Assembly: GCF_014203115.1 (NCBI RefSeq)
Contig: NZ_JACHIJ010000003.1
Location: forward strand, 648,501-712,500
DNA length: 64,000 bases
Reading direction: 5' to 3'
Origin: Afipia massiliensis
GTDB lineage: Bacteria > Pseudomonadota > Alphaproteobacteria > Rhizobiales > Xanthobacteraceae
In this document: piece after piece, positions 34,750-42,103 of the stretch
How the letters are laid out: each line of letters opens with the position of its first letter
How positions within the stretch are numbered: the first letter of the stretch is position 1
The notes under the pieces: generated by a model
What the model was told of the DNA's origin: nothing
Database searches by the model: none
Seen by the model: only the letters and a program-made list of their open reading frames with translations
Program-made: the position numbers and the translations under genes

Positions 34750-35271
34750 ATGCTGACTCAAGCAAAGCCCATCGCCATCGCGGCGCACGCACTCGCTGTC
34801 ACGCGCACGTTCAACGCGCCGCGCGATCTTGTGTGGAAGGCATGGTCGGAGGCAGATCGCCTTGCGCAATGGTGGGGGCCGAAAGGCTGCAAACTCGATG
34901 TTGCGAAACTCGAGTTTCGGCCGGGCGGGGTGTTTCACTACAGCATGCTGATGCCGGACGGCGCGACCACATGGTGGGGCCGTTTCGTCTATCGCGAGAT
35001 CGTCAAGCCCGAGCGCATCGTGTTCGTCAGTTCGTTCTCGGACGCAAAGGGCGGAATTGCGCGCGCGCCGTTCGACCCGACGTGGCCGCTGGAAGTTCAC
35101 AACATTCTCACGCTCTCCGAGCATGACGGGAAAACCATGCTGGAGTTACACGGCGCTCCCGTAAATCCGTCCGCGGAGGAGCGTGTGAGCTTCGAGGGTC
35201 TGTTCGATTGCATGCAGCAGGGTTACGGCGGCACCTTCGACCAGCTCGACGAACATCTGGCGAAGACCTGA
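34750..35271 (+). CDS. AHSA1/SRPBCC domain protein, ArsR operon 2
   Basis: A 173-residue SRPBCC protein similar in type to the operon 1 member: VTRTFNAPRDLVWKAWSEADRLAQWWGPKG, PGGVFHYSM, WWGRFVYREIVKPERIVFVSSFSD, and GYGGTFDQLDEHL at the C-terminus. The start at 34750 follows AGGAG. It is larger than the operon 1 protein and probably binds a different hydrophobic ligand. Confidence 0.87.
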   Translation: MLTQAKPIAIAAHALAVTRTFNAPRDLVWKAWSEADRLAQWWGPKGCKLDVAKLEFRPGGVFHYSMLMPDGATTWWGRFVYREIVKPERIVFVSSFSDAKGGIARAPFDPTWPLEVHNILTLSEHDGKTMLELHGAPVNPSAEERVSFEGLFDCMQQGYGGTFDQLDEHLAKT

Positions 35272-35348
35272 TCTCCAGATTCACTGCAATCGCTGGGCCT
35301 GCCATGGCCCGGCCAAGGTTCCGGCTCGATGCCGAAAGGATTGTCACT

Positions 35349-35747
35349 ATGAACGAACTCGTTCCGATTTCGCCGACCGCGCTATGGACCGGCCGCATCC
35401 TCAGCGGTCTGGTCGTCCTGTTCCTGCTGTTCGACGGTGCCATCAAGCTGATCCCGCTCGATATAGTGATCGAGACGTCGCGTCAGCTCGGCATCCCGAC
35501 CGATCTCGCGGTTACCCTCGGCGTGCTGACGCTGGCCGGCACGCTGCTCTATGCCTATCCCAAGACCTCGGTGCTCGGCGCCATCCTGCTGACCGGCTAC
35601 CTCGGCGGCGCGATCTATGTGCATGTCCGCGCCGGAAGCCCGCTGTTCAGCCACACGCTGTTCGGCGTCTACCTCGGCATCCTGCTCTGGGCCGGGCTGT
35701 ATCTGCGCGACGAGCGGCTGCGTCTGATCTTTCCCTGGCGTCGCTGA
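35349..35747 (+). CDS. DoxX-family membrane protein, ArsR operon 2
   Basis: A 132-residue protein with four transmembrane helices (ILSGLVVLFLLFDGAIKLI; LAVTLGVLTLAGTLLYAY; VLGAILLTGYLGGAIYVHVRAG; TLFGVYLGILLWAGLYL) of the DoxX type. The GGAIYVHVRAGSPLFSHTLFG loop is the standard DoxX signature. DoxX-like proteins accompany redox and quinone-related systems. The start is ATG 35349, shortly after GAAAGGA. Confidence 0.82.
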   Translation: MNELVPISPTALWTGRILSGLVVLFLLFDGAIKLIPLDIVIETSRQLGIPTDLAVTLGVLTLAGTLLYAYPKTSVLGAILLTGYLGGAIYVHVRAGSPLFSHTLFGVYLGILLWAGLYLRDERLRLIFPWRR

Positions 35748-35786
35748 CGTCTGATTTCACGCTTTCACGTAAGACGGAGTAAAAAC

Positions 35787-36320
35787 ATGACTACCCTGAT
35801 GTACATCGCTATAGCTCTCGCCGTTCTGATCGCAATCGTTCTCATCGTCGCGGCGATGCGACCGGATATTTTCCGCGTGCAGCGGTCCATCGACATCAAC
35901 GCGCCCGCGGAGAAGATTTTCCCGCTGATTAACGACTACAGGCACTGGGGCTCGTGGTCGCCTTACGAGAAGCTCGATCCGGCCATGCAGCGGACGTTCA
36001 GTGGCGCGCCGAACGGCAAGGGTTCGGTGTATGAGTGGAACGGCAACAAGAATGTCGGCCGCGGTCGCATGGAGATCCTGGACGCGACGCCTTCGTCCAA
36101 AATCGTCATCAAGCTGGATTTCTTCAGCCCGTTCGAAGCGCACAATACGGCTGAGTTCACCATGCAGCCCAAGGGCAACGCGACCAACGTGACCTGGGCG
36201 ATGCAGGGTCCTGTGCCTTACATGATGAAGATCATGCACATGTTCATGAACATGGATCGCATGTGCGGCGACCAGTTTCAGCAGGGATTGAGCAGCATGA
36301 AGGCCGTCGCCGAAAAGTAG
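35787..36320 (+). CDS. Membrane-anchored SRPBCC protein, ArsR operon 2
   Basis: A 177-residue protein with an N-terminal transmembrane helix (YIAIALAVLIAIVLIVAAM) and a polyketide-cyclase-like SRPBCC domain: VQRSIDINAPAEKIFPLINDYRHWGSWSPYEK, SVYEWNGNKNVGRGRMEILD, KGNATNVTWAMQG. Such proteins probably bind lipids or other hydrophobic ligands at the membrane. It is the second SRPBCC protein of the operon. Confidence 0.82.
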   Translation: MTTLMYIAIALAVLIAIVLIVAAMRPDIFRVQRSIDINAPAEKIFPLINDYRHWGSWSPYEKLDPAMQRTFSGAPNGKGSVYEWNGNKNVGRGRMEILDATPSSKIVIKLDFFSPFEAHNTAEFTMQPKGNATNVTWAMQGPVPYMMKIMHMFMNMDRMCGDQFQQGLSSMKAVAEK

Positions 36321-36338
36321 CTTTGATGGTGGTCTGCC

Positions 36339-36659
36339 ATGGCAACGGGCAACGATCTGCGGCGCATCGCGCTGTCTCTGGACGGTACCACCGAGGCGCC
36401 GCATTTCGATCGGACGGCGTTCAAGGTAGCCCGGATCTTTGTGACGCTCGCCGCCGATGGCCGCACCGCCAATATCAAGTTCACGGCGGAAGAGCAGGAG
36501 TTCAAATGCATGCTTGCGCCCGGAGCATTCACACCGGTGCCGAATGCCTGGGGCAAGCAGGGATGGACGACACTAAGTCTTGCGGCGCTGGGCGTCGCTG
36601 AACTCAGGAACGCACTGGAAATGGCATGGCAACATGCGCAACCAAAGAAGCGGAAGTAA
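36339..36659 (+). CDS. MmcQ/YjbR family protein, ArsR operon 2
   Basis: A 106-residue protein of the MmcQ/YjbR family, a compact fold with similarity to phage regulatory and DNA-binding CyaY-like domains: DLRRIALSLDGTTEAPHFDRTAFKVARIFVTL, then PNAWGKQGWTTLSL and ELRNALEMAWQHAQPKK. It lies 18 bp after the SRPBCC gene, is probably the last operon member, and converges on soxR (23 bp between the stops). Confidence 0.8.
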   Translation: MATGNDLRRIALSLDGTTEAPHFDRTAFKVARIFVTLAADGRTANIKFTAEEQEFKCMLAPGAFTPVPNAWGKQGWTTLSLAALGVAELRNALEMAWQHAQPKKRK

Positions 36660-36682
36660 CAGGTGGTGATGGTCGTCGGTTA

Positions 36683-37159
36683 CTAGGACGGATCGAGCAG
36701 TCTTGCTCCGGAACCCTGCTTTGAAAGCTGATCTGAAGGATTGCGCAGCGGGCAGGTTTTGAGTGAGAGGCATCCGCATCCGATGCAGCCGCCGAGTTGA
36801 TCACGAAGACGGGTCAGCTTGGCGATGCGTTTATCCAGATCGGCGCGCCAGCTGGCGGAAAGTCTCGCCCAGTCCCTTGCCGTCGGCGGGCGTCCCTTGG
36901 GTAACGACGTTAAGGCGTCGTGGATCGCGGCAAGCGGCACGCCGGTGCTTTGCGCCACCTTGATGATGGCGACCTGGCGCAACACGGCTCGCGGATAGCG
37001 GCGCTGGTTGCCTTGGTTGCGGCGGCTCGCGATGAGTCCCTTGGACTCATAGAAATGGAGAGTGGAAACGGCGACGCCGGAACGTTGGGCGACCTCGCCG
37101 ACAGTCAGTTCGCGGGCAATCCCGGCGGATGGTTTGCCGTGGTGGTCCTTGTTCGTCAT
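36683..37159 (-). CDS. soxR: Redox-sensitive transcriptional activator SoxR
   Basis: A 158-residue MerR-family regulator. The N-terminal winged helix ([24 protein letters not shown]) is followed by a dimerisation helix and the [2Fe-2S] cluster site C125, C128, C130 and C136 ([12 protein letters not shown]), all four ligands present. SoxR is activated by redox-cycling compounds oxidising the cluster. It is divergent from the monooxygenase-like gene at 37263, with a perfect soxbox between them. Alphaproteobacteria lack SoxS, so direct target activation is expected. Confidence 0.93.
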   Translation of the reverse strand: MTNKDHHGKPSAGIARELTVGEVAQRSGVAVSTLHFYESKGLIASRRNQGNQRRYPRAVLRQVAIIKVAQSTGVPLAAIHDALTSLPKGRPPTARDWARLSASWRADLDKRIAKLTRLRDQLGGCIGCGCLSLKTCPLRNPSDQLSKQGSGARLLDPS

Positions 37160-37162
37160 CGC

Positions 37163-37193
37163 TTGACCTCAACTTAAGTTGAGGTTGTAGGCT
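37163..37193 (+). promoter_or_regulatory. SoxR-type promoter with a perfect soxbox
   Basis: TTGACC (37163-37168), a 19-bp spacer, and TAGGCT (37188-37193). The spacer holds the 18-bp perfect palindrome CCTCAACTTAAGTTGAGG (37167-37184), which agrees with the known SoxR consensus CCTCAAGTTAACTTGAGG except for two symmetric base changes. The over-long 19-bp spacer is characteristic of MerR-family-controlled promoters. It points to the gene at 37263; the soxR start codon lies 8 bp away on the other side. Confidence 0.85.
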
Positions 37194-37262
37194 GCCTTGT
37201 CCGTCATCGCAAGACGTCGCGATGGCGGAGCTAACCTCCCATGGCAATCAGGAATGAAATCG

Positions 37263-37667
37263 ATGAGCGGAACCATTCATCACGATCGGACACAGTCGCC
37301 GGGCAACGAGCCGCAGCCGTTTGTCCTGATCAACAGCTTCACGCCCAAGCCGGGCAAGCTCGACGAACTCGCTGCTCTGCTTGAGGCCGCCCGGGATTCG
37401 TTCTCGGAAAAGATCTCGGGGTTTCACGGTGGCCGGATCTATCGTGACGTCGATGGAAGCTCAGCCCTGCTGATCGGCGTGTTCGAGACCGAAGATCACT
37501 ACGAAAGCTGGACCACGACCGATCTGTTCGCCAGTTACCGGGCGCAAATACTGCCGCTGATCGAAAGCATGGGGCAGTCACGTATAGAGGCACGCAATGC
37601 ACGCAAGACCGCACACCGCAGGACGCCAGAACGCACGCGGGACGATATGGATGCCTGTGCGTCTTAA
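37263..37667 (+). CDS. Antibiotic biosynthesis monooxygenase-domain protein, likely SoxR target
   Basis: A 134-residue protein with an ABM (dimeric alpha-beta barrel) domain: PFVLINSFTPKPGKLDELAALLEAARDSFSEKISGFHGGRIYRDVDGSSALLIGVFETEDHYESW. ABM proteins include cofactor-free quinone monooxygenases, which fits control by a sensor of redox-cycling quinones. The last 25 residues are basic and probably disordered. ATG 37263 is chosen over 37254 because AGGA sits about 8 bp before it. The SDR gene on the other strand follows. Confidence 0.75.
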   Translation: MSGTIHHDRTQSPGNEPQPFVLINSFTPKPGKLDELAALLEAARDSFSEKISGFHGGRIYRDVDGSSALLIGVFETEDHYESWTTTDLFASYRAQILPLIESMGQSRIEARNARKTAHRRTPERTRDDMDACAS

Positions 37668-37698
37668 GGCCGAAACGCGAACCGGTGCCGTCTCGCCG

Positions 37699-38487
37699 TC
37701 AGCTGTTGCGGCCTTCGCCGCGCAGCGTCGGCAGGCCGATCCCGGTAGCCTCGAAGCCGCCGTCCACCGACAGCATCTGTCCGGTGATGTAGCTGGCGCG
37801 GTCGCTGCACAGGAAGAAGATCGCCTCGGCGAGTTCTTCCTCGAGTCCATAGCGATTGAGCGGGATGGTATCGTGATAGTCAGCGCGGATCGCGGGTGTA
37901 TGAACCGCTTTCGCCATTGCAGTATCGACCGGGCCGGGCGCGACCGCGTTGACGCGAATGCCGAGTGTCGCGAGTTCGACGGCGAACTGCTTGGTGAGAT
38001 GGGCGAGGCCAGCCTTGCTGGTCCCGTATGCGGTGCGCAGCGTCGAGGCGCGAAGCGCCGAAATCGAGGTGATGTTCACGATTGCGCCGCCGCCGTTCTC
38101 GCGCATCAGCGGCGCGGCCGCCTGGGTGCAAAGGAACGGTCCGGTCAGGTTCACCGCCAGCACGCGGTCCCAGTCGGCTTGCGTGGTTTCGAGCAGCGGT
38201 TTGAAGATCGCGATACCGGCATTGTTGACCAGTGCGTCGAGCCGCCCGAAATGCTGGACCGCCTGCTTGAAAGCGGCGGCAACGGCGTCGGCGTCAGAGA
38301 CGTCGCAATGGATCGCCAGCGTCGTGTCGGGTGCCGCGAGCGTCTTGAAGGTCTGCGCGAGCAGGTCCTTTTCGATGTCGAGCAGCGCGACATGCCAGCC
38401 GTCGGCCAGAAATCGCTTCGCTGCGGCCAGTCCAATGCCCCGCGCGGCGCCGGTCACCAGCGCGACCTTCTTGTGTCCCTTGGTCAT
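37699..38487 (-). CDS. Short-chain dehydrogenase/reductase
   Basis: A 262-residue classical SDR: TGAARGIG at residues 12-19, acidic D37 after the second strand (LLDIEK), which favours NAD, NNAG at 88-91, S141, Y154 and K158 (YGTSK), and the C-terminal SYITGQMLSVDGGFE. It is a 3-oxoacyl-ACP reductase-like or glucose dehydrogenase-like enzyme of unknown substrate. The start at 38487 is chosen where homology begins. It is convergent with the SoxR target and divergent from the transporter. Confidence 0.85.
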   Translation of the reverse strand: MTKGHKKVALVTGAARGIGLAAAKRFLADGWHVALLDIEKDLLAQTFKTLAAPDTTLAIHCDVSDADAVAAAFKQAVQHFGRLDALVNNAGIAIFKPLLETTQADWDRVLAVNLTGPFLCTQAAAPLMRENGGGAIVNITSISALRASTLRTAYGTSKAGLAHLTKQFAVELATLGIRVNAVAPGPVDTAMAKAVHTPAIRADYHDTIPLNRYGLEEELAEAIFFLCSDRASYITGQMLSVDGGFEATGIGLPTLRGEGRNS

Positions 38488-38639
38488 GTCCCGTTCCGTT
38501 TCTTGATTGATGCCGTCAGAACTTCCCATGGCATTGACCATTTTTCACGGCTCATCACAACAGCCGCCCGCGCCTGTCGCGCGAATTGACTGTCTAACCC
38601 CTCACACAATCGACAAGAATGTTCAGGATACGTCACGCC

Positions 38640-39842
38640 ATGTCTTCAAGCTTTGCAAAAAACGCGATCGTGCTCGGTCTGTTGTCCGCGATCGGCCCTT
38701 TCGCCATCGATATGTATCTCCCTGCGCTGCCGGCCATCGCGTCGGACTTGCAGGCATCCACCGCGGCCACGCAGATGACGCTGATGGCGTTTTTCGTGGC
38801 GTTCGGGGTGTGCCAGATCGTCTACGGGCCGGTCTCGGACATGGTGGGCCGCAAGCCGCCGCTTTATTTCGGAATCGTGGTCTTTGCGCTCGGCAGCATC
38901 GGCTGCGGTCTTGCGCCGAGCATCGCATGGCTGATCTTCTTCCGCTTCGTGCAGGGCCTCGGCGCGGCGGCGGTGATGGTGATCCCGCGCGCGGTGATCC
39001 GCGATCTGCATACCGGCGTCGATGCGACGCGCCTGATGTCGCTGGTGATGCTGGTGTTCAGCGTCTCGCCGATTCTGGCGCCGCTGGTCGGCAGCGGCCT
39101 GATCGTTCCGTTCGGCTGGCGCTCGGTGTTTGCTGCTGTCACCGCCGCCTCTATCCTCTCATTCCTGCTCGTCGCGTTCGTGCTGCCCGAAACGCGGCCG
39201 CCCGAAGAGCGGGTCGAGGTCAGCGTCCGCAGCGTGCTTGACGGCTTCGGCGAACTGTTCCGCGACTGGCGTTTCCTTGGGCTGACCTTCATCGGCGGCT
39301 TCGGCATGGCGAGCTTCTTCGCGTTCCTTGCCAGCTCGTCCTTCATCTATATGGGCCACTTCGGCCTGACGCCGACGCAGTACGGCCTGACGTTCTCGGT
39401 GAACGCCATCGGCTTCATCGGCGCCTCCCAGTTCAGTGCTTATCTGGCGTCGCGCTTCGGCATCACGCGCGTGGTCTCGGTGGCGGTAACTTGCTTCACA
39501 GTGGCGACGCTTGCCCTGTTCGCGGTGACGGCTGCCGGTGTCGACAGCCTCATTGTGCTCGTTGTGATGCTGTTCATCGCCAACGCCTGGCTGGGGCTCG
39601 TGATTCCCTCAACCATGGTGCTGTCGCTGGAAGATCATGGCCCGATCGCCGGCATGGCGTCGGCGCTGGGCGGTACGTTGCAGATGATCACGGGGGCCGT
39701 GATGATCGTCGTCGCCAGCGCTTTCTTCGACGGCACGGCGATGCCGATGGTGGCGACCATCGCGGTGTGCGCGGTTGCGGCCTTCATCCTGACGCGCATG
39801 ACGTTGCGCTCCGGCAAGGCCGCGCCGCAGTTGGCGGAATAG
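38640..39842 (+). CDS. Bcr/CflA-family drug resistance MFS transporter
   Basis: A 400-residue 12-helix major-facilitator transporter of the DHA1 (Bcr/CflA) class. It has GLLSAIGPFAIDMYLPALPAIASDL in the first helix, the motif A loop GPVSDMVGRKPPL, VQGLGAAAVMVIPRAVIRDLH (motif B, with Arg) and VFSVSPILAPLVGSGL (motif C of drug/H+ antiporters). It probably exports small antibiotics or peptides. An alternative ATG lies at 38619. Confidence 0.9.
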   Translation: MSSSFAKNAIVLGLLSAIGPFAIDMYLPALPAIASDLQASTAATQMTLMAFFVAFGVCQIVYGPVSDMVGRKPPLYFGIVVFALGSIGCGLAPSIAWLIFFRFVQGLGAAAVMVIPRAVIRDLHTGVDATRLMSLVMLVFSVSPILAPLVGSGLIVPFGWRSVFAAVTAASILSFLLVAFVLPETRPPEERVEVSVRSVLDGFGELFRDWRFLGLTFIGGFGMASFFAFLASSSFIYMGHFGLTPTQYGLTFSVNAIGFIGASQFSAYLASRFGITRVVSVAVTCFTVATLALFAVTAAGVDSLIVLVVMLFIANAWLGLVIPSTMVLSLEDHGPIAGMASALGGTLQMITGAVMIVVASAFFDGTAMPMVATIAVCAVAAFILTRMTLRSGKAAPQLAE

Positions 39843-39843
39843 C

Positions 39844-40221
39844 TTAGTCGGGGTCGCGCGATGCCAGTGCATCCGCGACCGCGGTGCGGATGTCCGCCAC
39901 GGCGAACGGCTTAGTGATGACGTCGTGGACGATAGCTTCCAGTCCGGACGCGCGTTCGCGCTGATCGGCAAAGCCCGTCATCATGAGGACCGTTAGTCGC
40001 GGGAAGTCGCGTGCGACGGCCAGCGCCAGCGCGATGCCGTCCATCACAGGCATCTTGATGTCGGTGAGCAGAAGATCGAACGCGCCTTCTTCGCGCGTGA
40101 GGATTTCCAGCGCCTCGGCGCCGTCTTCCGCGGTGACGATCTCATGGCCATCCATGGCGATCGCCCGCGCCACAAGCAGGCGCATCGACTCTTCGTCGTC
40201 TGCGATCAGGACGCGCGACAT
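39844..40221 (-). CDS. Single-domain response regulator (CheY/CpdR-like)
   Basis: A 125-residue receiver domain without output: VLIADDEESMRLLVARAI (acidic pair D8, D9), the phospho-acceptor aspartate in LLLTDIKMPVMDG, MMTGFAD (conserved Thr) and KPFAVADI (conserved Lys). It resembles CpdR-type regulators, which control ClpXP proteolysis in Caulobacter, but identity with CpdR is not certain. The zinc-ribbon gene upstream ends at 40222, immediately adjacent, so the two are co-transcribed. Confidence 0.85.
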   Translation of the reverse strand: MSRVLIADDEESMRLLVARAIAMDGHEIVTAEDGAEALEILTREEGAFDLLLTDIKMPVMDGIALALAVARDFPRLTVLMMTGFADQRERASGLEAIVHDVITKPFAVADIRTAVADALASRDPD

Positions 40222-41103
40222 TCAGGTTCCTCCGGACGCAATGTCCAGCTTGTGGAAGAACCTCACGGCAATTTCGCGGCCTTCCGCCGGCGGGGAGGCC
40301 AGCCGCGTCTTGAACCAGGCCTTCTCGCCGGGGTTGAGCGTTGGCTGCTCCAGCACGGCATTCCAGGCGTAGATGTCCGCACCCTTGGCGTCGCGCACGA
40401 TGAATCGCAGCCGGGGAATCTCGACGGACTTGCGCGTGACATCGACGATCGCGCCTTCGATCAGCAGGACCGGCTTGTTGTTCACCGTCTCGGTGCTGAT
40501 CCTGAGATCCTCAAAGGCGAGGCCGCGCAGGTTCACGCCCATGCCGATCATCTTGAAGAACGCCGCAGTCTGCGGCAGTACCCGCACCACGTCGGTGCGC
40601 CAGGCGGTCAGGCCGAACACCATCGCGCCGAGCGCCACGCAGACGGTCGGCAGTGTCAGAACGCCGGGCAGGGCCTTGGCCCAGTTCGCCGATTTCAGGA
40701 AGGGCGCGACGGAGGCGCCAAGTTTTTTGAACCGGGACGATTTGGCCGGAGCGGCCTCGGTCATCGCCTCCTGCCGGGCCAGTGCGGTCCAGTTCCCGTC
40801 TGCTTCGGTGGCTGGTTGCGTGGCCTCGGGTTCGGGCCATCCGGCGGAAATCGACGGGCTTTCGACATGCGGCGCATTGTCCTCGCGCCAGTCGTCTGCC
40901 GCATCGTTTTGCGGTCCAAAACCATCCTGCGGACGGGTATCGTCCATGTCGTTCCGGGACATGGCAGCGGTGGACGCGAGTTCCTGCGGCACCGCGAGCC
41001 AGACTTCCTGACACCGGGCGCACCGGACTCGGCGTCCGGCCTCGCTGAAATTGGCCGGATCGATCGCGTAGGATGTCGTACAATTGGGACAAACGATATG
41101 CAT
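40222..41103 (-). CDS. MJ0042-type zinc-ribbon membrane protein
   Basis: A 293-residue protein. The N-terminal zinc ribbon has CPNCTTSYAID and VRCARCQEVW (two CxxC pairs), matching the MJ0042/zinc_ribbon_5 family. A disordered acidic linker (residues about 45-130), a transmembrane helix (TLPTVCVALGAMVFGLTAW) and a DUF3426-like extracytoplasmic beta domain (LLIEGAIVDVTRKSVEIPRLRFIVRDAKG) follow. It is conserved next to ftsEX in alphaproteobacteria. The promoter region upstream carries two palindromic repeats. Confidence 0.8.
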   Translation of the reverse strand: MHIVCPNCTTSYAIDPANFSEAGRRVRCARCQEVWLAVPQELASTAAMSRNDMDDTRPQDGFGPQNDAADDWREDNAPHVESPSISAGWPEPEATQPATEADGNWTALARQEAMTEAAPAKSSRFKKLGASVAPFLKSANWAKALPGVLTLPTVCVALGAMVFGLTAWRTDVVRVLPQTAAFFKMIGMGVNLRGLAFEDLRISTETVNNKPVLLIEGAIVDVTRKSVEIPRLRFIVRDAKGADIYAWNAVLEQPTLNPGEKAWFKTRLASPPAEGREIAVRFFHKLDIASGGT

Positions 41104-41128
41104 GGACGAATCGCCGGAGTGAACGCGT

Positions 41129-41206
41129 CTGGTGGAGTGGATTTGACATTCGCGATCCAGTGACCGCGAATCCGCATCGCGAATGTCAAATCCAAAGCTC
41201 CACCAG
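41129..41206. repeat. Palindromic element A (type 1)
   Basis: A long hairpin: outer arms CTGGTGGAG (41129-41137) and CTCCACCAG (41198-41206), inner arms of 19 bp at 41138-41156 and 41176-41194, core TTTGACATTCGCG. It is the first half of a composite pair with element B, 13 bp away. The arms share TTGACATTCGC with element C at 43914, so A and C belong to one type. The ends have diverged from the CTAGTGGTCC seen in B and C. Confidence 0.85.
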
Positions 41207-41219
41207 AAGCTTATGCTTG

Positions 41220-41295
41220 CTAGTGGTCCGTCGATTCCGGCATTCGCAAAGGTGCCCGCAGCGAGGGAATGCGAATGCCGGAATCGGACCACTAG
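41220..41295. repeat. Palindromic element B (type 2)
   Basis: A hairpin with terminal arms CTAGTGGTCCG and CGGACCACTAG, extended by GATTCCGGCATTCGC (41233-41247) and its complement (41271-41285); the left arm has a 3-nt extra. It is bounded by CTAG at both ends. It resembles element D at 44002 in order, position and the GAxTCCGxCxTTCGC core. It lies in the divergent promoter region between the zinc-ribbon gene and ftsE. Confidence 0.88.
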
Positions 41296-41382
41296 ATGCT
41301 ATCCGGCGTCCGTTAACGAATCGGAAACCATAACGGCCTCAAAAGCGTTTATGGCGTCCGCCCCGGCGGTTGCCGGCTGATG

Positions 41383-41402
41383 GGGATGTCCGGAGACATC
41401 CC
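41383..41402 (+). other. Stem-loop in the ftsE leader
   Basis: An 8-bp perfect stem GGGATGTC (41383-41390) with GACATCCC (41395-41402) and loop CGGA, about 40 nt before the ftsE start. There is no T tract, so it is not a terminator. The remaining leader to 41443 shows no further structure. Confidence 0.35.
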
Positions 41403-41443
41403 GCGCAGCGCGTCTCCATCGGTCATGTCGAACGGAGCTGAGA

Positions 41444-42103
41444 TTGGTCCGGTTCGAAAATGTCGGTTTGCGTTACGGGCTCGGCCCGGAGGTTCTGCGC
41501 GACCTGACCTTCCAGATTCCTGCGCGCTCGTTCCAGTTTCTCACCGGACCGTCGGGTGCCGGCAAGACGTCGCTGCTGCGCATGCTGTTCCTGTCGCTGC
41601 GGCCGACGCGTGGTCTGGTCAATCTGTTCGGCAAGGACGTGTCGCTGCTCGACAAGGATGCGCGCGCCGAATTGCGTTCGCGGATCGGGATCGTGCTGCA
41701 GGACTTCCGGCTGCTCGATCACATGACAACCTATGAAAACGTCGCGCTGCCGTTCCGCGTGATGGGACGCAGCGAATCCAGCTACCGCAGGGAGGTCATC
41801 GACCTTCTCAATTGGGTCGGGCTCGGCAAGCGGATGGATGCGCTGCCGCCGATCCTGTCGGGCGGTGAGAAGCAGCGCGCCGCGATCGCGCGCGCGGTGA
41901 TCGCCCGTCCGCAGTTGCTGCTGGCGGACGAGCCGACCGGCAACGTCGATCCGTCACTGGCGCGGCGGCTGCTCAGCCTTTTCATTCAATTGAACAAATC
42001 CGGCACCGCCGTCATCATCGCGACCCACGACATCGCGTTGATGGATCAATACGAGGCGCGGCGCATGGTGCTCCATGAATCGCGGCTGCACATCTATGAT
42101 TGA
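41444..42103 (+). CDS. ftsE: Cell division ATP-binding protein FtsE
   Basis: A 219-residue ABC ATPase that works with FtsX at the septum to control cell-wall hydrolases. It has Walker A GPSGAGKT (35-42), Q loop LQDFRLLDHM (starting at 85), signature LSGGEKQR (139-146), Walker B LLLADEPTGN (158-167) and an IATHD H-loop. The TTG start at 41444 follows GGAG. The stop overlaps ftsX by 8 bp. Gene content and order match alphaproteobacterial ftsEX loci. Confidence 0.92.
   Translation: MVRFENVGLRYGLGPEVLRDLTFQIPARSFQFLTGPSGAGKTSLLRMLFLSLRPTRGLVNLFGKDVSLLDKDARAELRSRIGIVLQDFRLLDHMTTYENVALPFRVMGRSESSYRREVIDLLNWVGLGKRMDALPPILSGGEKQRAAIARAVIARPQLLLADEPTGNVDPSLARRLLSLFIQLNKSGTAVIIATHDIALMDQYEARRMVLHESRLHIYD

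Noticed and set aside
41183..41380. 65-codon frame through elements A and B
   Set aside because: It is made of the palindromic repeats themselves, so the translation reflects repeat sequence rather than a gene.
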